Assembly (NCBI GenBank): GCA_964482605.1 | Contig: CAYZYS010000005.1 | Span: forward strand, 1 to 33,091 | Direction of reading: 5' to 3' | Source: Bacteroides_F sp964482605 | GTDB taxonomy: Bacteria; Bacillota; Clostridia; Lachnospirales; Lachnospiraceae | Length of the DNA stretch: 33,091 bases | Shown: positions 8,331-16,003 of the stretch, piece by piece | How the letters are laid out: the number at the start of each line of letters is the position of its first letter | Position numbering within the stretch: position 1 is the first letter of the stretch | Notes under the pieces: model-generated | What the model saw: the letters and a program-made list of their open reading frames with translations, nothing else | Told to the model about the DNA's origin: nothing | Databases searched by the model: none | Program-made: the position numbers and the translations under genes

Positions 8331-9665
8331 TTACACCACCTTTTTGTAGCTCCATTTCCCTGACAGGTACCTTGCCAGATAGCATATGCTCCTTGCATAC
8401 CAATCCACGAACATACCGCACCACACGCCAAGAATCCCCATGTTCATGACGACCCCCAGCAAATAGCTGCAGCAAATCCTGCATATCCACATGGACGCTA
8501 TGCTCACGGTCATGGTGTATTTCACATCCCCCGCAGCCCTGAGCGCATTTGGCATGACAAAGCTCATTGGCCACGCCGGAAGTGACGCAAGGCAGAAGCA
8601 CCTGAGAAGGAATACCGCAAGCGCCGCAGTCCCCTCCGTGAGGGAAAACCACCCCACAACCCACGGCACACATATGGCAAGGGTTATCTTGCATATCCAG
8701 TCGCTAAGGTAGGCGAGCTTCATCATCTTCACCGTGTAGCGCCTCGCCTCCGCCACATTGCCTGCCCCCATGCACTGCCCCACAATCGTCACAAGCGCAA
8801 GTCCCACCGACTGCCCTGGTATGTTGGGAAAATCCATAATCTGATAGCCAATGGAATTGGCGGCTATCGCCTGTGTCCCAAATGTGGCGACAATGCTCAC
8901 AACCACAAGCTTTCCTATCTGGAACATTCCATTTTCAATTCCGCTTGGAATGCCAATTCTCAATATGTTTTTAATGTACTGCCCCTGTGGCATGAACAGC
9001 GACAGGTCACGAAGCTGCAGGGGATTGTCTGCCGACAGCACCTTCCCCGTCATGATGAAGCCCGCAACAATCCTGCTGATTAAGGTTGCAAGCCCCACCC
9101 CAAGGACGCCCATGCCAAGCCCAAACACAAATATTGCATTAAAGGCAACATTTACGATATTCATTATGACGCTTATCTCCATGCTTATCCTGCTGTTGCC
9201 TATGCTTCTGTAAATTGCCGCCCCGACGTTGTACAGGCCCAGGAACGGATATGAAACCGCCGTCACCACCATGTAGGTGCAGGCTGCGTCCATGACCGCA
9301 TCCTCTATGCTTCCAAATACCACCGACAGTATTGACCTTGTGAATATCACAAACACCACCATGACGGCAAGGCAGAACACTGCCACTATGAATTCAAGCT
9401 GTGCGCAGGTCACCTTTGCCCTCTTGGTGTCCCTCCTGCCAAAATACTGGCTTCCCACAACGATTCCACCCGTGCAGAACGCCGCCATGACCTGAATCAC
9501 AAGGCGGTTGAGGTTGTCAACCAGCGCAACCCCCGAAACCGCCACCTCACCGGCCGTGGACACCATCAGAGTGTCAACCATTCCCACGCTCACTGCGAGC
9601 AGCTGCTCCAGTATAAGCGGGATAATCAGCTTCCTAATGTCAATCTGAATTGTATCTTCCTTCAT
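8331..9665 (-). CDS. MATE family efflux transporter
   Basis: The 444-residue inner membrane protein has about twelve hydrophobic segments in two similar halves. It carries MATE hallmarks: an N-terminal IPLILEQLLAVSVGMVDTLMVS, and repeated P-F-L-G-L-Y-N-V-G and G-S-Q-Y-F-G-R-R-D loop patterns. MATE proteins export cationic compounds or drugs in exchange for Na+ or H+; the substrate cannot be told from sequence. The ATG at 9665 is chosen because GGGG sits 6 bases ahead; another in-frame ATG lies 12 bases upstream. It is divergent from the DUF4190-type gene and may share a compact promoter region with it. Confidence 0.9.
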   Translation of the reverse strand: MKEDTIQIDIRKLIIPLILEQLLAVSVGMVDTLMVSTAGEVAVSGVALVDNLNRLVIQVMAAFCTGGIVVGSQYFGRRDTKRAKVTCAQLEFIVAVFCLAVMVVFVIFTRSILSVVFGSIEDAVMDAACTYMVVTAVSYPFLGLYNVGAAIYRSIGNSRISMEISVIMNIVNVAFNAIFVFGLGMGVLGVGLATLISRIVAGFIMTGKVLSADNPLQLRDLSLFMPQGQYIKNILRIGIPSGIENGMFQIGKLVVVSIVATFGTQAIAANSIGYQIMDFPNIPGQSVGLALVTIVGQCMGAGNVAEARRYTVKMMKLAYLSDWICKITLAICVPWVVGWFSLTEGTAALAVFLLRCFCLASLPAWPMSFVMPNALRAAGDVKYTMTVSIASMWICRICCSYLLGVVMNMGILGVWCGMFVDWYARSICYLARYLSGKWSYKKVV

Positions 9666-9696
9666 GTCAAACCCCATTCCGTCTATTACGTTCCAT

Positions 9697-9725
9697 TTGA
9701 ATACACCAATATGTTATGATATAAT
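9697..9725 (+). promoter_or_regulatory. Sigma-A promoter of the DUF4190-type gene
   Basis: TTGAAT (9697-9702) and a perfect TATAAT (9720-9725) are 17 bases apart on the plus strand. AAAGGA (9742-9747) follows, 8 bases before the ATG at 9756. Confidence 0.8.
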
Positions 9726-9744
9726 AAATTGATTCTTTTTGAAA
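9716..9744 (-). promoter_or_regulatory. Possible divergent promoter for the MATE gene
   Basis: On the minus strand TTTCAA (9739-9744) and TATCAT (9716-9721) are 17 bases apart. The -10 overlaps the -10 of the plus-strand promoter, so the two divergent genes may compete for polymerase. Each hexamer departs from consensus. Confidence 0.4.
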
Positions 9745-9755
9745 GGACTAATTTA

Positions 9756-10486
9756 ATGGATAATTACAATTACGATGACAATGACGATTCAAGACAGCAG
9801 CAAAACAAAAACCAGACATATGGACAGGAACAGGCGCAGGACGGCCAACAAAGACCAAGCCAGCAATACGGTGCAACAGCCATGAACCAGGACTCACAGG
9901 GCGGGCAGGGACAGCAATTCCAGCAAGGACAGCCTTACCAGCCTTACGGGCAGGGACAGCAGTTCCAGCAGGGGCAGCCTTACCAGACATATGCCCGGAN
10001 NNNNNNNNNNNNNNNNNNNNNNNNNNNNNNNNNNNNNNNNNNNNNNNNNNNNNNNNNNNNNNNNNNNNNNNNNNNNNNNNNNNNNNNNNNNNNNNNNNNT
10101 ACGGGCAGGGACAGCAGTTCCAGCAGGGGCAGCCTTACCAGACATATGCCCGGAACCCATATGGCTCACCATACCCGGCACGTCCAAAGAACGGGCTTGC
10201 CACCGCATCCATGGTATTTGGCATACTGGCAATGATAAGCGGAATGACAGTTTGGTTCGGAATACTGTTTGGCGTCATGGCAGTGGTGCTTGGAATATTG
10301 TCAAAGGTCAACCACGGCTACTGGGACGGCAAGGCAATTGCCGGACTTGCACTCGGAATCGCAGGACTTGTTATATCGCTTCTCATGTTCTTCCTTGCAC
10401 TGAGCATGATGAGCAACCCTGAGTTCATGCAGCAGATGAACGACATGCTGGAGCAGTACCAACAGCCCACAATACAGTACCAGTAA
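9756..10486 (+). CDS. DUF4190-type membrane protein with Q/G/Y-rich repeat N-terminus (interrupted by assembly gap)
   Basis: The N-terminal part is low-complexity: an Asn/Asp/Tyr-rich start, then Gln-rich sequence containing 15-residue (45-bp) tandem units of the type GQGQQFQQGQPYQPY. The C-terminal part has a basic-Pro linker (PYPARPKNG) followed by two hydrophobic segments of the DUF4190 type (ASMVFGILAMISGM to VLGILSKV, then AGLALGIAGLVISLL). It ends in a short Gln-rich tail. A run of 100 N (10000-10099) cuts the gene. The halves are in different frames as printed, but share an exact 55-base sequence at the gap edges. Collapsing the 155 surplus bases restores one frame of about 191 codons. 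Promoter and ribosome site are good. Function unknown. Confidence 0.85.
9903..9992 (+). repeat. 45-bp in-frame tandem repeat, two visible copies
   Basis: Two adjacent 45-bp units (9903-9947 and 9948-9992) encode the 15-residue pattern GQGQQFQQGQPYQ(P/T)Y. They differ at a few positions. The second unit continues into the gap edge and reappears at 10103-10147. Confidence 0.85.
10000..10099. other. Assembly gap (100 N) flanked by an exact 55-base duplication
   Basis: The 55 bases before the gap (9945-9999) are identical to the 55 after it (10100-10154). Exactly 100 N is a conventional placeholder for a gap of unknown size. The pattern is that of two contigs sharing an assembly k-mer of 55 within a tandem repeat, rather than real unknown sequence. 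Confidence 0.9.
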
Positions 10487-10528
10487 CAGAACCCAATGCA
10501 TTGGGGCAATGATATGCGGAAAAATAAT

Positions 10529-10567
10529 AATGGCAGCAGGTCATCCAAACCATGACCCGCTGCCATT
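10529..10567. terminator. Bidirectional terminator between convergent genes
   Basis: A long hairpin: AATGGCAGC (10529-10537) pairs with GCTGCCATT (10559-10567), and GGTCAT with ATGACC inside, with one mismatch between. An A-rich stretch precedes it and TTTCATTT follows, so it can serve both the DUF4190-type gene and mthfS. Confidence 0.82.
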
Positions 10568-10585
10568 TCATTTAAACCAATGCCT

Positions 10586-11134
10586 TTAAGGCTCAGCGTC
10601 CGTCACAAGCATGTCAACCGGCATGTCCGTGTCCTCCGCCTCAATCGCATCAAAAAGCTGCTCCTTAAAGCACACCGCAAGCTTGAAAAAAGCCCTTCTC
10701 GTGGCAAGATACCTGTCATAATACCCGCCGCCGTATCCAACACGGTTAAGGCTTTTGTCAAATGCAAGCCCCGGCATTACCATGACCGCACCATCGCCAT
10801 CGCCGTCATACACGGAAGTGGTTCCATCCGGCTCTGGTATTCCATGAAAGCCCTCCGCCAGCTCCCTTGTTGACGAAACCTTGTAAAAATCCATCTCAGT
10901 CCCATTCACAAGCGGGACATACACAGACTTCCCAAGCTTTAGAAGCTCATCTATCAGGGGAAGGGTGACAACCTCACTGCCTACATTTGCATACACGCAT
11001 ATTTCCCTTGCGCAGGCCACCTGCGGCAGTGCCAGCACCTTCCCCATTATGATGCGGCTCTTGTCCCTGACCTCATCAGGCGTCAGGGAATTTCTTGCCT
11101 TTCTTGCCTGTGAGCGTGCGGTTTTCTTATCCAT
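10586..11134 (-). CDS. 5-formyltetrahydrofolate cyclo-ligase
   Basis: The 182-residue protein fits the MthfS/YgfA family, which uses ATP to convert 5-formyl-THF to 5,10-methenyl-THF in the cytosol. Seen: a basic N-terminus (DKKTARSQARKARNSL) that binds nucleotide, YANVGSEVVTLPLI, the V-Y-V-P-L-V strand, and the strongly conserved C-terminal RVGYGGGYYDRYL with K-L-A-V-C-F after it. It starts one base after the stop of the DUF4214-repeat gene, suggesting co-transcription with that secreted protein. This pairing looks positional rather than functional. Confidence 0.93.
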   Translation of the reverse strand: MDKKTARSQARKARNSLTPDEVRDKSRIIMGKVLALPQVACAREICVYANVGSEVVTLPLIDELLKLGKSVYVPLVNGTEMDFYKVSSTRELAEGFHGIPEPDGTTSVYDGDGDGAVMVMPGLAFDKSLNRVGYGGGYYDRYLATRRAFFKLAVCFKEQLFDAIEAEDTDMPVDMLVTDAEP

Positions 11135-11135
11135 C

Positions 11136-11900
11136 TTACAACCCGTACCTTCTGGTCATGTCCGAAAACTCCTGTGAATCCGCAAAGCCCCAGAACACGT
11201 CCTCACGTGTCTGTTCACCTGAATTAAGGCAGTTTACCCAGTTTGCCAGCCCGTCAGGGTCTCCTTCCCTGTCAAAGCAGCCACGGTAGAGCATTGCAAC
11301 AAAGTCCTCATTTGAAAGGCCCATGTCCTGGCATTCCGGCGAAAATACGAACCCATATGCCAACTGCTGCAGCGTCTGTGTGCCATTATTGACAGCAGCA
11401 CACCAGTTATTTAGTCCATCCACATCATAATTTCTTCCAAGGAACTGTGAATAGCTTCGGGCAACAAACTGTGTGACATTCTCGTTCTGTCCCGCTGCTG
11501 CCCCCGTCACTATACCATAATTTCCGCATAATGCCTGAAACTCGCCGGAATTGACAAACTGCAGGAACACATACTCACGGGACATCCCCTGCTCCAGGGA
11601 GCTTACCCAGTTCGCCTTTCCTGCCGGGTCAGAGCTCCTGCCCATCAATGAAACATAAAGCTGCTCCACATAGTCTGCATTGTCATAGCCCTTGCCCTGA
11701 AATTCAGGACTGAATATGAACACATATGCCACATCCGCCACGGAAGCACCACTTTTCAGGTAATTTGCCCAAAGGCTGACCTCGCCATCAGATGCCTTCC
11801 TGTTCAGCGCATTTTCATACAGGCGTGATACAAAGCCTGTCTCCCCTGCCGATGCACCATCCGACGTACCGTTGGAGCCGGTCACTGCCGCCGTGCCCTG
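11136..11900 (-). CDS. DUF4214-repeat C-terminal part of a secreted protein (5' part lost in gap)
   Basis: After a Gly/Ser/Thr-rich linker the sequence carries three DUF4214-type units of about 60-70 residues. Each has the pattern F-V-x-x-L-Y-x-x-x-L-x-R-x-x-D-x-x-G-x-x-x-W: FVSRLYENALNRKASDGEVSLW, then YVEQLYVSLMGRSSDPAG, then FVARSYSQFLGRNYDVDG. A fourth, more compact FVAMLYRGCFDREGDPDG follows. DUF4214 repeats are common in secreted or surface proteins of Lachnospiraceae; some related repeats lie in glycan or adhesin proteins. This is almost surely the C-terminus of the transglutaminase-like protein on the other side of the 100-N gap. The frames differ by one as printed, so the true gap length should leave remainder 2 on division by 3. 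Confidence 0.85.
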   Translation of the reverse strand, partial: QGTAAVTGSNGTSDGASAGETGFVSRLYENALNRKASDGEVSLWANYLKSGASVADVAYVFIFSPEFQGKGYDNADYVEQLYVSLMGRSSDPAGKANWVSSLEQGMSREYVFLQFVNSGEFQALCGNYGIVTGAAAGQNENVTQFVARSYSQFLGRNYDVDGLNNWCAAVNNGTQTLQQLAYGFVFSPECQDMGLSNEDFVAMLYRGCFDREGDPDGLANWVNCLNSGEQTREDVFWGFADSQEFSDMTRRYGL

Positions 11901-12000
11901 NNNNNNNNNNNNNNNNNNNNNNNNNNNNNNNNNNNNNNNNNNNNNNNNNNNNNNNNNNNNNNNNNNNNNNNNNNNNNNNNNNNNNNNNNNNNNNNNNNNN
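11901..12000. other. Assembly gap (100 N) inside the transglutaminase/DUF4214 gene
   Basis: Exactly 100 N. Unlike the first gap, the flanks share no visible repeat. The break falls in a Gly/Ser/Thr-rich linker, where low complexity or repeats may have stopped assembly. The true size is unknown. Confidence 0.95.
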
Positions 12001-13048
12001 CACCGCCATCCCACTGCTGCTTCGACAACTGGTACGCAACAAGGTTGTAAATGACATTCTTGTAGTTGTTCGGCATGCTGTCCGTAACCGTCAGCACGAA
12101 CTCCTTCTCACCCGCTGCCAGCCTGTCCTTGATTGTCTGCACATAAGAATCCGACCACCTGCTGATTTCCCCTGTCTTGATAAAATAATTATTCTCAAGG
12201 GAATTGGATTCATAGCCCTTCACAGGGGCGGTATGGTCGCTGTGCACAAGGCCAATGATGTAATCCGTCAGCCCGAAATACATATGTTCATAATAGGTTC
12301 CCTTGTAGGAAGCGCCCATGTCATCCCATGTACTGTCAATCTGGTACCAGTCACCATCAAGCTTAACTGCCGTCCACACATGGTTGTTGCCCTCAATCCT
12401 GCCGGTTTCAATGCCAACCTTGTTAAGGAGCAGCACATACGCCTTGTGGTATGATTCACAGGTTCCCTTTCCACGCACAAGCACACCCTCGGCTGAACAA
12501 TAGGTATACGTTGAATCGTATTCCGCATTGTCAATCAGCCAGTCATGCAGCCAAAGTGCCTTTTCAAAGTCAGTGGAGCACGCCGCCTCGCACTGGCTGG
12601 CAACACTGGCAACCACCTCCTCAACAGACGGGTAATTGCTGTCATTGACCACAACCGGGTACTCCTTAAGCCCTGTCGTCTTAGTTGTGTACTGACCTGC
12701 AGCATTTGGTGTCATGTCCATCACGCTGAACCTTACGTAATAGGTTCCTGATGCATAGAAGGTAAATGAAAATTCATTACTCTCCGTGTACGCACTGTTT
12801 GACCCCCAGCTTACATCATACACCTGTTCAAAATCAGATGTCATGACTGCCGCCACGCGATACTTGTAATTCCCGCTTCCGCCTGCTGCATTCATGGTGA
12901 ATGTAGTCGGCTCACCGCAGCGGATGTCAGAAGGATAACTAACCGTCAGGGTAAGGCTATCCTGCGCCATCACCGGCTTTCCGGTTCCCAAGATCAGCAT
13001 CGCAAGCATGGAAAGCGCAAGTAGCGCCACCTTTTTTGTTACACGCAT
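12001..13048 (-). CDS. Secreted transglutaminase-like protein, N-terminal part (3' part continues beyond gap)
   Basis: The product starts with a clear signal peptide (MRVTKKVALLALSMLAMLIL, cleavage probably after V-M-A, near residue 28). A beta-sandwich region with PKD/Ig-like features follows (GGSGNYKYRV, GTYYVRFSV, about 55-115). Then comes a transglutaminase-like cysteine peptidase fold. The catalytic triad is visible: Cys in GKGTCESYHKAYVLLL, His in NNHVWTAVKLDGDWY, and Asp in IDSTWDD. Such domains in Clostridia are extracellular peptidases or cross-linkers, but substrate and reaction cannot be told. The reading is open up to the gap and very probably joins the DUF4214 repeats downstream. 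AAAGGAG lies 6 bases before the ATG. Confidence 0.88.
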
Positions 13049-13160
13049 ATAATCTCCTTTCCGCCACGTGGTAATCGCGGCATTATTCTATCCAAAAGGA
13101 CACCCTACCTTTTCTAATATCGACTGGCAAGTGCCACTTCTGAATGCAAAAAGTAAATTT

Positions 13161-13188
13161 GACCGTGAATCCATGCGGATTTTCAGTC
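13161..13188 (-). terminator. Probable terminator after the serpin gene
   Basis: On the minus strand AATCC and GGATT form a stem around loop GCAT, with an outer GAC/GTC pairing. A T-rich stretch (AAATTTACTTTTT) follows. The hairpin overlaps the serpin stop codon. The stem is short, so confidence is moderate. Confidence 0.5.
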
Positions 13189-14517
13189 AACGCCCATGAG
13201 CGTCCCCATAAACACGGGCTGCCACTGTGAGCAATCAACAATCATATACAAAAACGGCCTATCCAGATATACCGTCTTATAATTCTCAATCAATGCGGTC
13301 TGTTTTACCATTCCTATTGCAGTTGCCGCCCCTGCCTTCGTGCCCTTCTCATCCACCTCCATGTATGCCTTGTGAATCACACTGCCTATGTACAAATCGG
13401 TGTCAGCCGATGTTCCCATTCCTGAAAAATCAGCCTTGTCACCCGAAAATGCATCCGTTATCCCCATGGATGCCAATACCCCTGACAGCTCAATGTCATA
13501 GGTGGCGGAAAACTTAGGCATGGTGCAGTGCACATCCACATACTCAGGGTTTGCCAGCAGCTCACCCAAATGCTCCCCGTCAAGGCTCCTGACATAATCA
13601 ACCACGTCAAGCCCTTCCTCCGGAAGCAGTGCAACAAATGCATAGTCCTCCCCCTTGTAAAATTTAATGAACCCCGTGGCATGCTCGTCGCTGAGATAAA
13701 GCGACTCCTCCGAGTACATCATTGTCGCGGTCTGCCTTGTACCATCCTGTGCATTGAAGCTTCCGTCATGCACATTGGCATCACCATACTGCTCTGCCCA
13801 CTCCCCATCAAATGCCACGGCATTCAAAAGGTACATCGCATCCTCATCGGATATTTCCTCCAGTATGCCAGGAATCATGCCGTCGGTATTGTCAGACACC
13901 CATCCGTTAATGTCCGCAAGCGTTGTTTCATCAAACGGGGCCTTGTAGGCATCAGCAGCAAAGAGCCCCTTTACCCGTGCAAGATATTCCTCCTTTATCG
14001 AGATGTCAGCTGCATTCTTGTACCACACCGAATTAGCCACCTTAAGCCTGCCATCATCAGCAAGGGCGGAATCATACCGGTAAAGGTACGCTGCCATTCC
14101 GTCAACATCAGTGCCAAATGCTGCCTCGAACTGCTGCCTTGTGTTGCCACCTGACCCGATTGCGGCCATGGTCAGCGCCTCAAGCACGGACAGCGGGGAA
14201 ATGACGGTGCTGCTGCCCTCATCAAGGCTTTTCTGCAAAAGCTCAAGCCCAAGCCGTGTGTACACATACGGCTCAGCGGCATTTGCACCATCAGCCGCAT
14301 ATGTGTTTTCCCCAACATTTTCCATAAGGTTTACCGCCGCCATCTGCCTGCCTGTTCCTCCTTTATCCGTGCCACCCGAAGCCCCGGTTTCGCCAAGGCC
14401 GCCGCCACTGTCTGCGCCGCATCCCACAAGTGCCGCCGCAAGTGCAATGCTGCACATCCCTGACAGCACACGTCTTACCACATATCTTCCCAACATACCG
14501 TGTCCACGCCCTCCCAT
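13183..14517 (-). CDS. Serpin (serine protease inhibitor), lipoprotein
   Basis: The 444-residue product opens with a lipoprotein signal peptide ending in lipobox LVGC, followed by a Gly/Ser-rich spacer. It should therefore be anchored on the outer face of the membrane. A complete serpin domain follows: STVISPLSVLEALTMAAIGS, VANSVWYKNA, INGWVSDNTDGMIPGIL, LLNAVAFDGEWAEQY, FIKFYKGEDYAFVALLPEE, and the C-terminal DRPFLYMIVD to PVFMGTL. The hinge GTKAGAATA fits an inhibitory serpin. Counting from E as P17 puts P2-P1-P1' at K-Q-T, though a one-residue shift would make Lys P1 (trypsin-like). The start at 14517 has GGAGG upstream; a TTG/GTG-type extension upstream is less likely. Neighbours are also secreted. 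Confidence 0.93.
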   Translation of the reverse strand: MGGRGHGMLGRYVVRRVLSGMCSIALAAALVGCGADSGGGLGETGASGGTDKGGTGRQMAAVNLMENVGENTYAADGANAAEPYVYTRLGLELLQKSLDEGSSTVISPLSVLEALTMAAIGSGGNTRQQFEAAFGTDVDGMAAYLYRYDSALADDGRLKVANSVWYKNAADISIKEEYLARVKGLFAADAYKAPFDETTLADINGWVSDNTDGMIPGILEEISDEDAMYLLNAVAFDGEWAEQYGDANVHDGSFNAQDGTRQTATMMYSEESLYLSDEHATGFIKFYKGEDYAFVALLPEEGLDVVDYVRSLDGEHLGELLANPEYVDVHCTMPKFSATYDIELSGVLASMGITDAFSGDKADFSGMGTSADTDLYIGSVIHKAYMEVDEKGTKAGAATAIGMVKQTALIENYKTVYLDRPFLYMIVDCSQWQPVFMGTLMGVD

Positions 14518-14727
14518 ATACCCTCCATTTTGCAACAAAGGGCTCCATACCACGACAAAAGCCGTAATGAAGCCCCTTAATCAATTATTCTCCCGCCATG
14601 CGGCGGTTTCCCCTATATGTACACAACACCCACGCAGCATGCATAACCTCCCGCCAAAAAGCATATGCTAACACCATATGAAACAGAACCGGCGTGCCAG
14701 CTTTACGCCTGCAAAATGGAGGTTGCC

Positions 14728-15303
14728 ATGAACCGTGAAAACACACTTAAAAAATATTACGCAATCAGCGCCATAATAGTCGGAATTGCAGGAACATTAC
14801 TGCATTTCCTGTATGAATGGTGCAATTACAGCCCCATCATCGGACTGATTGCCCCTGTAAATGAATCGGCGTGGGAGCACATGAAACTAATCTTTTTCCC
14901 AATGCTTGCAGTCTCACTCATATTGCGCAGGCTGCCTGCACTGCGCCAGTCAGGCACATTTGCCCCGCTATGCCTTGGCAACCTGATTGGCACATGGATG
15001 ATTCCCACATTGTTCTACGCCTACATGGCAATCACAAGCCGTGACATATTCTGGCTGGACATAGCAATATTCATCATAAGCATTGCAGCAGCATTTACAA
15101 TTGCATATGCGGCAGGAACGGGCAGAGCCGAGAAAACAACGCTTGCCCTCTCCGTGCCCATATACGTCCTCACCATAATAATGGCGCTGTGCTTTTTTGC
15201 CGCTAGTCCACGTATTTTTTCATCTGCACCAGCTCAATCTCCTCAAAACCAAGGTGCCTGTATATCTGATACGCCTCAATCGCAGGATTTGTCTGGAGCC
15301 TGA
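14728..15303 (+). CDS. DUF6512-type multi-pass membrane protein with atypical C-terminus
   Basis: From the ATG at 14728 (GGAGG 6 bases upstream) the product is 191 residues with about five hydrophobic segments. Features that recall DUF6512-type proteins are GTLLHFLYEWCNYSPIIGLI, the signature PVNESAWEHMKLIFFPML, and a later LDIAIFIISIAAAF. Function unknown. Members I recall end in a PP...LF.DP...YG motif; here the final ~35 residues (after FFAASPRIFSS) are Pro/Ser/Gln-rich and unlike that. This tail is coded by the antisense of the neighbouring GNAT gene, which it overlaps by 101 bases, suggesting that the native 3' end was lost. Confidence 0.75.
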   Translation: MNRENTLKKYYAISAIIVGIAGTLLHFLYEWCNYSPIIGLIAPVNESAWEHMKLIFFPMLAVSLILRRLPALRQSGTFAPLCLGNLIGTWMIPTLFYAYMAITSRDIFWLDIAIFIISIAAAFTIAYAAGTGRAEKTTLALSVPIYVLTIIMALCFFAASPRIFSSAPAQSPQNQGACISDTPQSQDLSGA

Positions 15304-15862
15304 GCGTGAATATCTCATCATCAGACGCCTTTTTGGAAATGCGCTTTAAAAGCAGCTTGCCAATCCCGCAGCCGCGCACGGTCTCCCCGACAACAAGGGT
15401 GTCTATGTAAACCGCATCCATGTTCATGTCGGGAATGCGAAAGCCAAGCAGCGCACCCAGCACCTCATCCCCACTGCACGCGACAAGGGAATATCCCCCG
15501 TCCAGGTAATGGTTGAGCCTGTCCTCATCGTATATGGTAAGCCCCCTGTCAAATTCCTTGTTAATCATCTGCCTGACAGCAGGCCAGTCTGTCTTCTCCA
15601 TTGCCCTCACGGTGAGGCCTGCCAACCTGGCCCCCTCCTCATGTCGGCGTGCCAGCCTTTCAAATTCCCCAGCCACATCCGCGCCAACCGCTGCCTTTGC
15701 CAGCTTCTCCGTACACGCTGACTGCCAGCCGCTTATGCTTTTGCCAAAAACATCCTCAAAATCAACAAATATTTTCCTTCTGTCCTTTTCGCCATCCGCC
15801 CCCATAAACGAGAGCACGAACAGGTTCATCACCTGCTCAGCCTGTTTCTTCGTTAGTGCCAT
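15203..15862 (-). CDS. GNAT family N-acetyltransferase with extra N-terminal domain
   Basis: The 219-residue product has two parts. The first ~75 residues are charged and helical (KKQAEQVMNLFVLSF to EFERLARRHEEGARL) and I do not recognise them. The second is a GNAT domain: VRAMEKTDWPAVRQMI, YSLVACSGDEVLGALLG, the acetyl-CoA loop VVGETVRGCGIGKLLL, and the C-terminal NPAIEAYQIYRHLGFEE. The substrate is unknown. The ATG at 15862 is set by GGAG 7 bases upstream. A promoter with an inverted repeat across its -10 lies ~100 bases upstream, and its 3' end overlaps the convergent membrane gene. Confidence 0.85.
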   Translation of the reverse strand: MALTKKQAEQVMNLFVLSFMGADGEKDRRKIFVDFEDVFGKSISGWQSACTEKLAKAAVGADVAGEFERLARRHEEGARLAGLTVRAMEKTDWPAVRQMINKEFDRGLTIYDEDRLNHYLDGGYSLVACSGDEVLGALLGFRIPDMNMDAVYIDTLVVGETVRGCGIGKLLLKRISKKASDDEIFTLRLQTNPAIEAYQIYRHLGFEEIELVQMKKYVD

Positions 15863-15957
15863 AATAATCTCCATTCCGGAGTCCAGCGTGCGAATCATAC
15901 ACACTACCCCTTACCTTATCCGTTTGTGTGTGCTACGTATGTAATCCCAAGCTAGTC

Positions 15958-15986
15958 TAATGCAATTATAACACATTTTTGCATTA
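15958..15986 (-). promoter_or_regulatory. Extended -10 promoter with overlapping inverted repeat (operator candidate)
   Basis: TGTTATAAT on the minus strand is an extended -10 (hexamer at 15965-15970) with no good -35. It sits inside a perfect 8-bp inverted repeat, TAATGCAA (15958-15965) and TTGCATTA (15979-15986), with a 13-base spacer. The geometry is that of a repressor site controlling the GNAT gene downstream. The adjacent WYL regulator is an obvious but unproven candidate. Confidence 0.55.
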
Positions 15987-16003
15987 ATGCGATAAAAAAG
16001 ATT

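Noticed and set aside
10000..10099. Interpretation of the flanking 55-base identity as a biological duplication or attachment site
   Set aside because: Exactly 55 bases abutting a 100-N placeholder is an assembly signature, and the sequence is part of a coding tandem repeat.
14593..14606. CCGCC/GGCGG stem with four-base loop, considered as a terminator
   Set aside because: It lies between divergent serpin and DUF6512-type genes, with no transcript known to end there and no T-run on either strand. A regulatory role cannot be excluded but is not supported.
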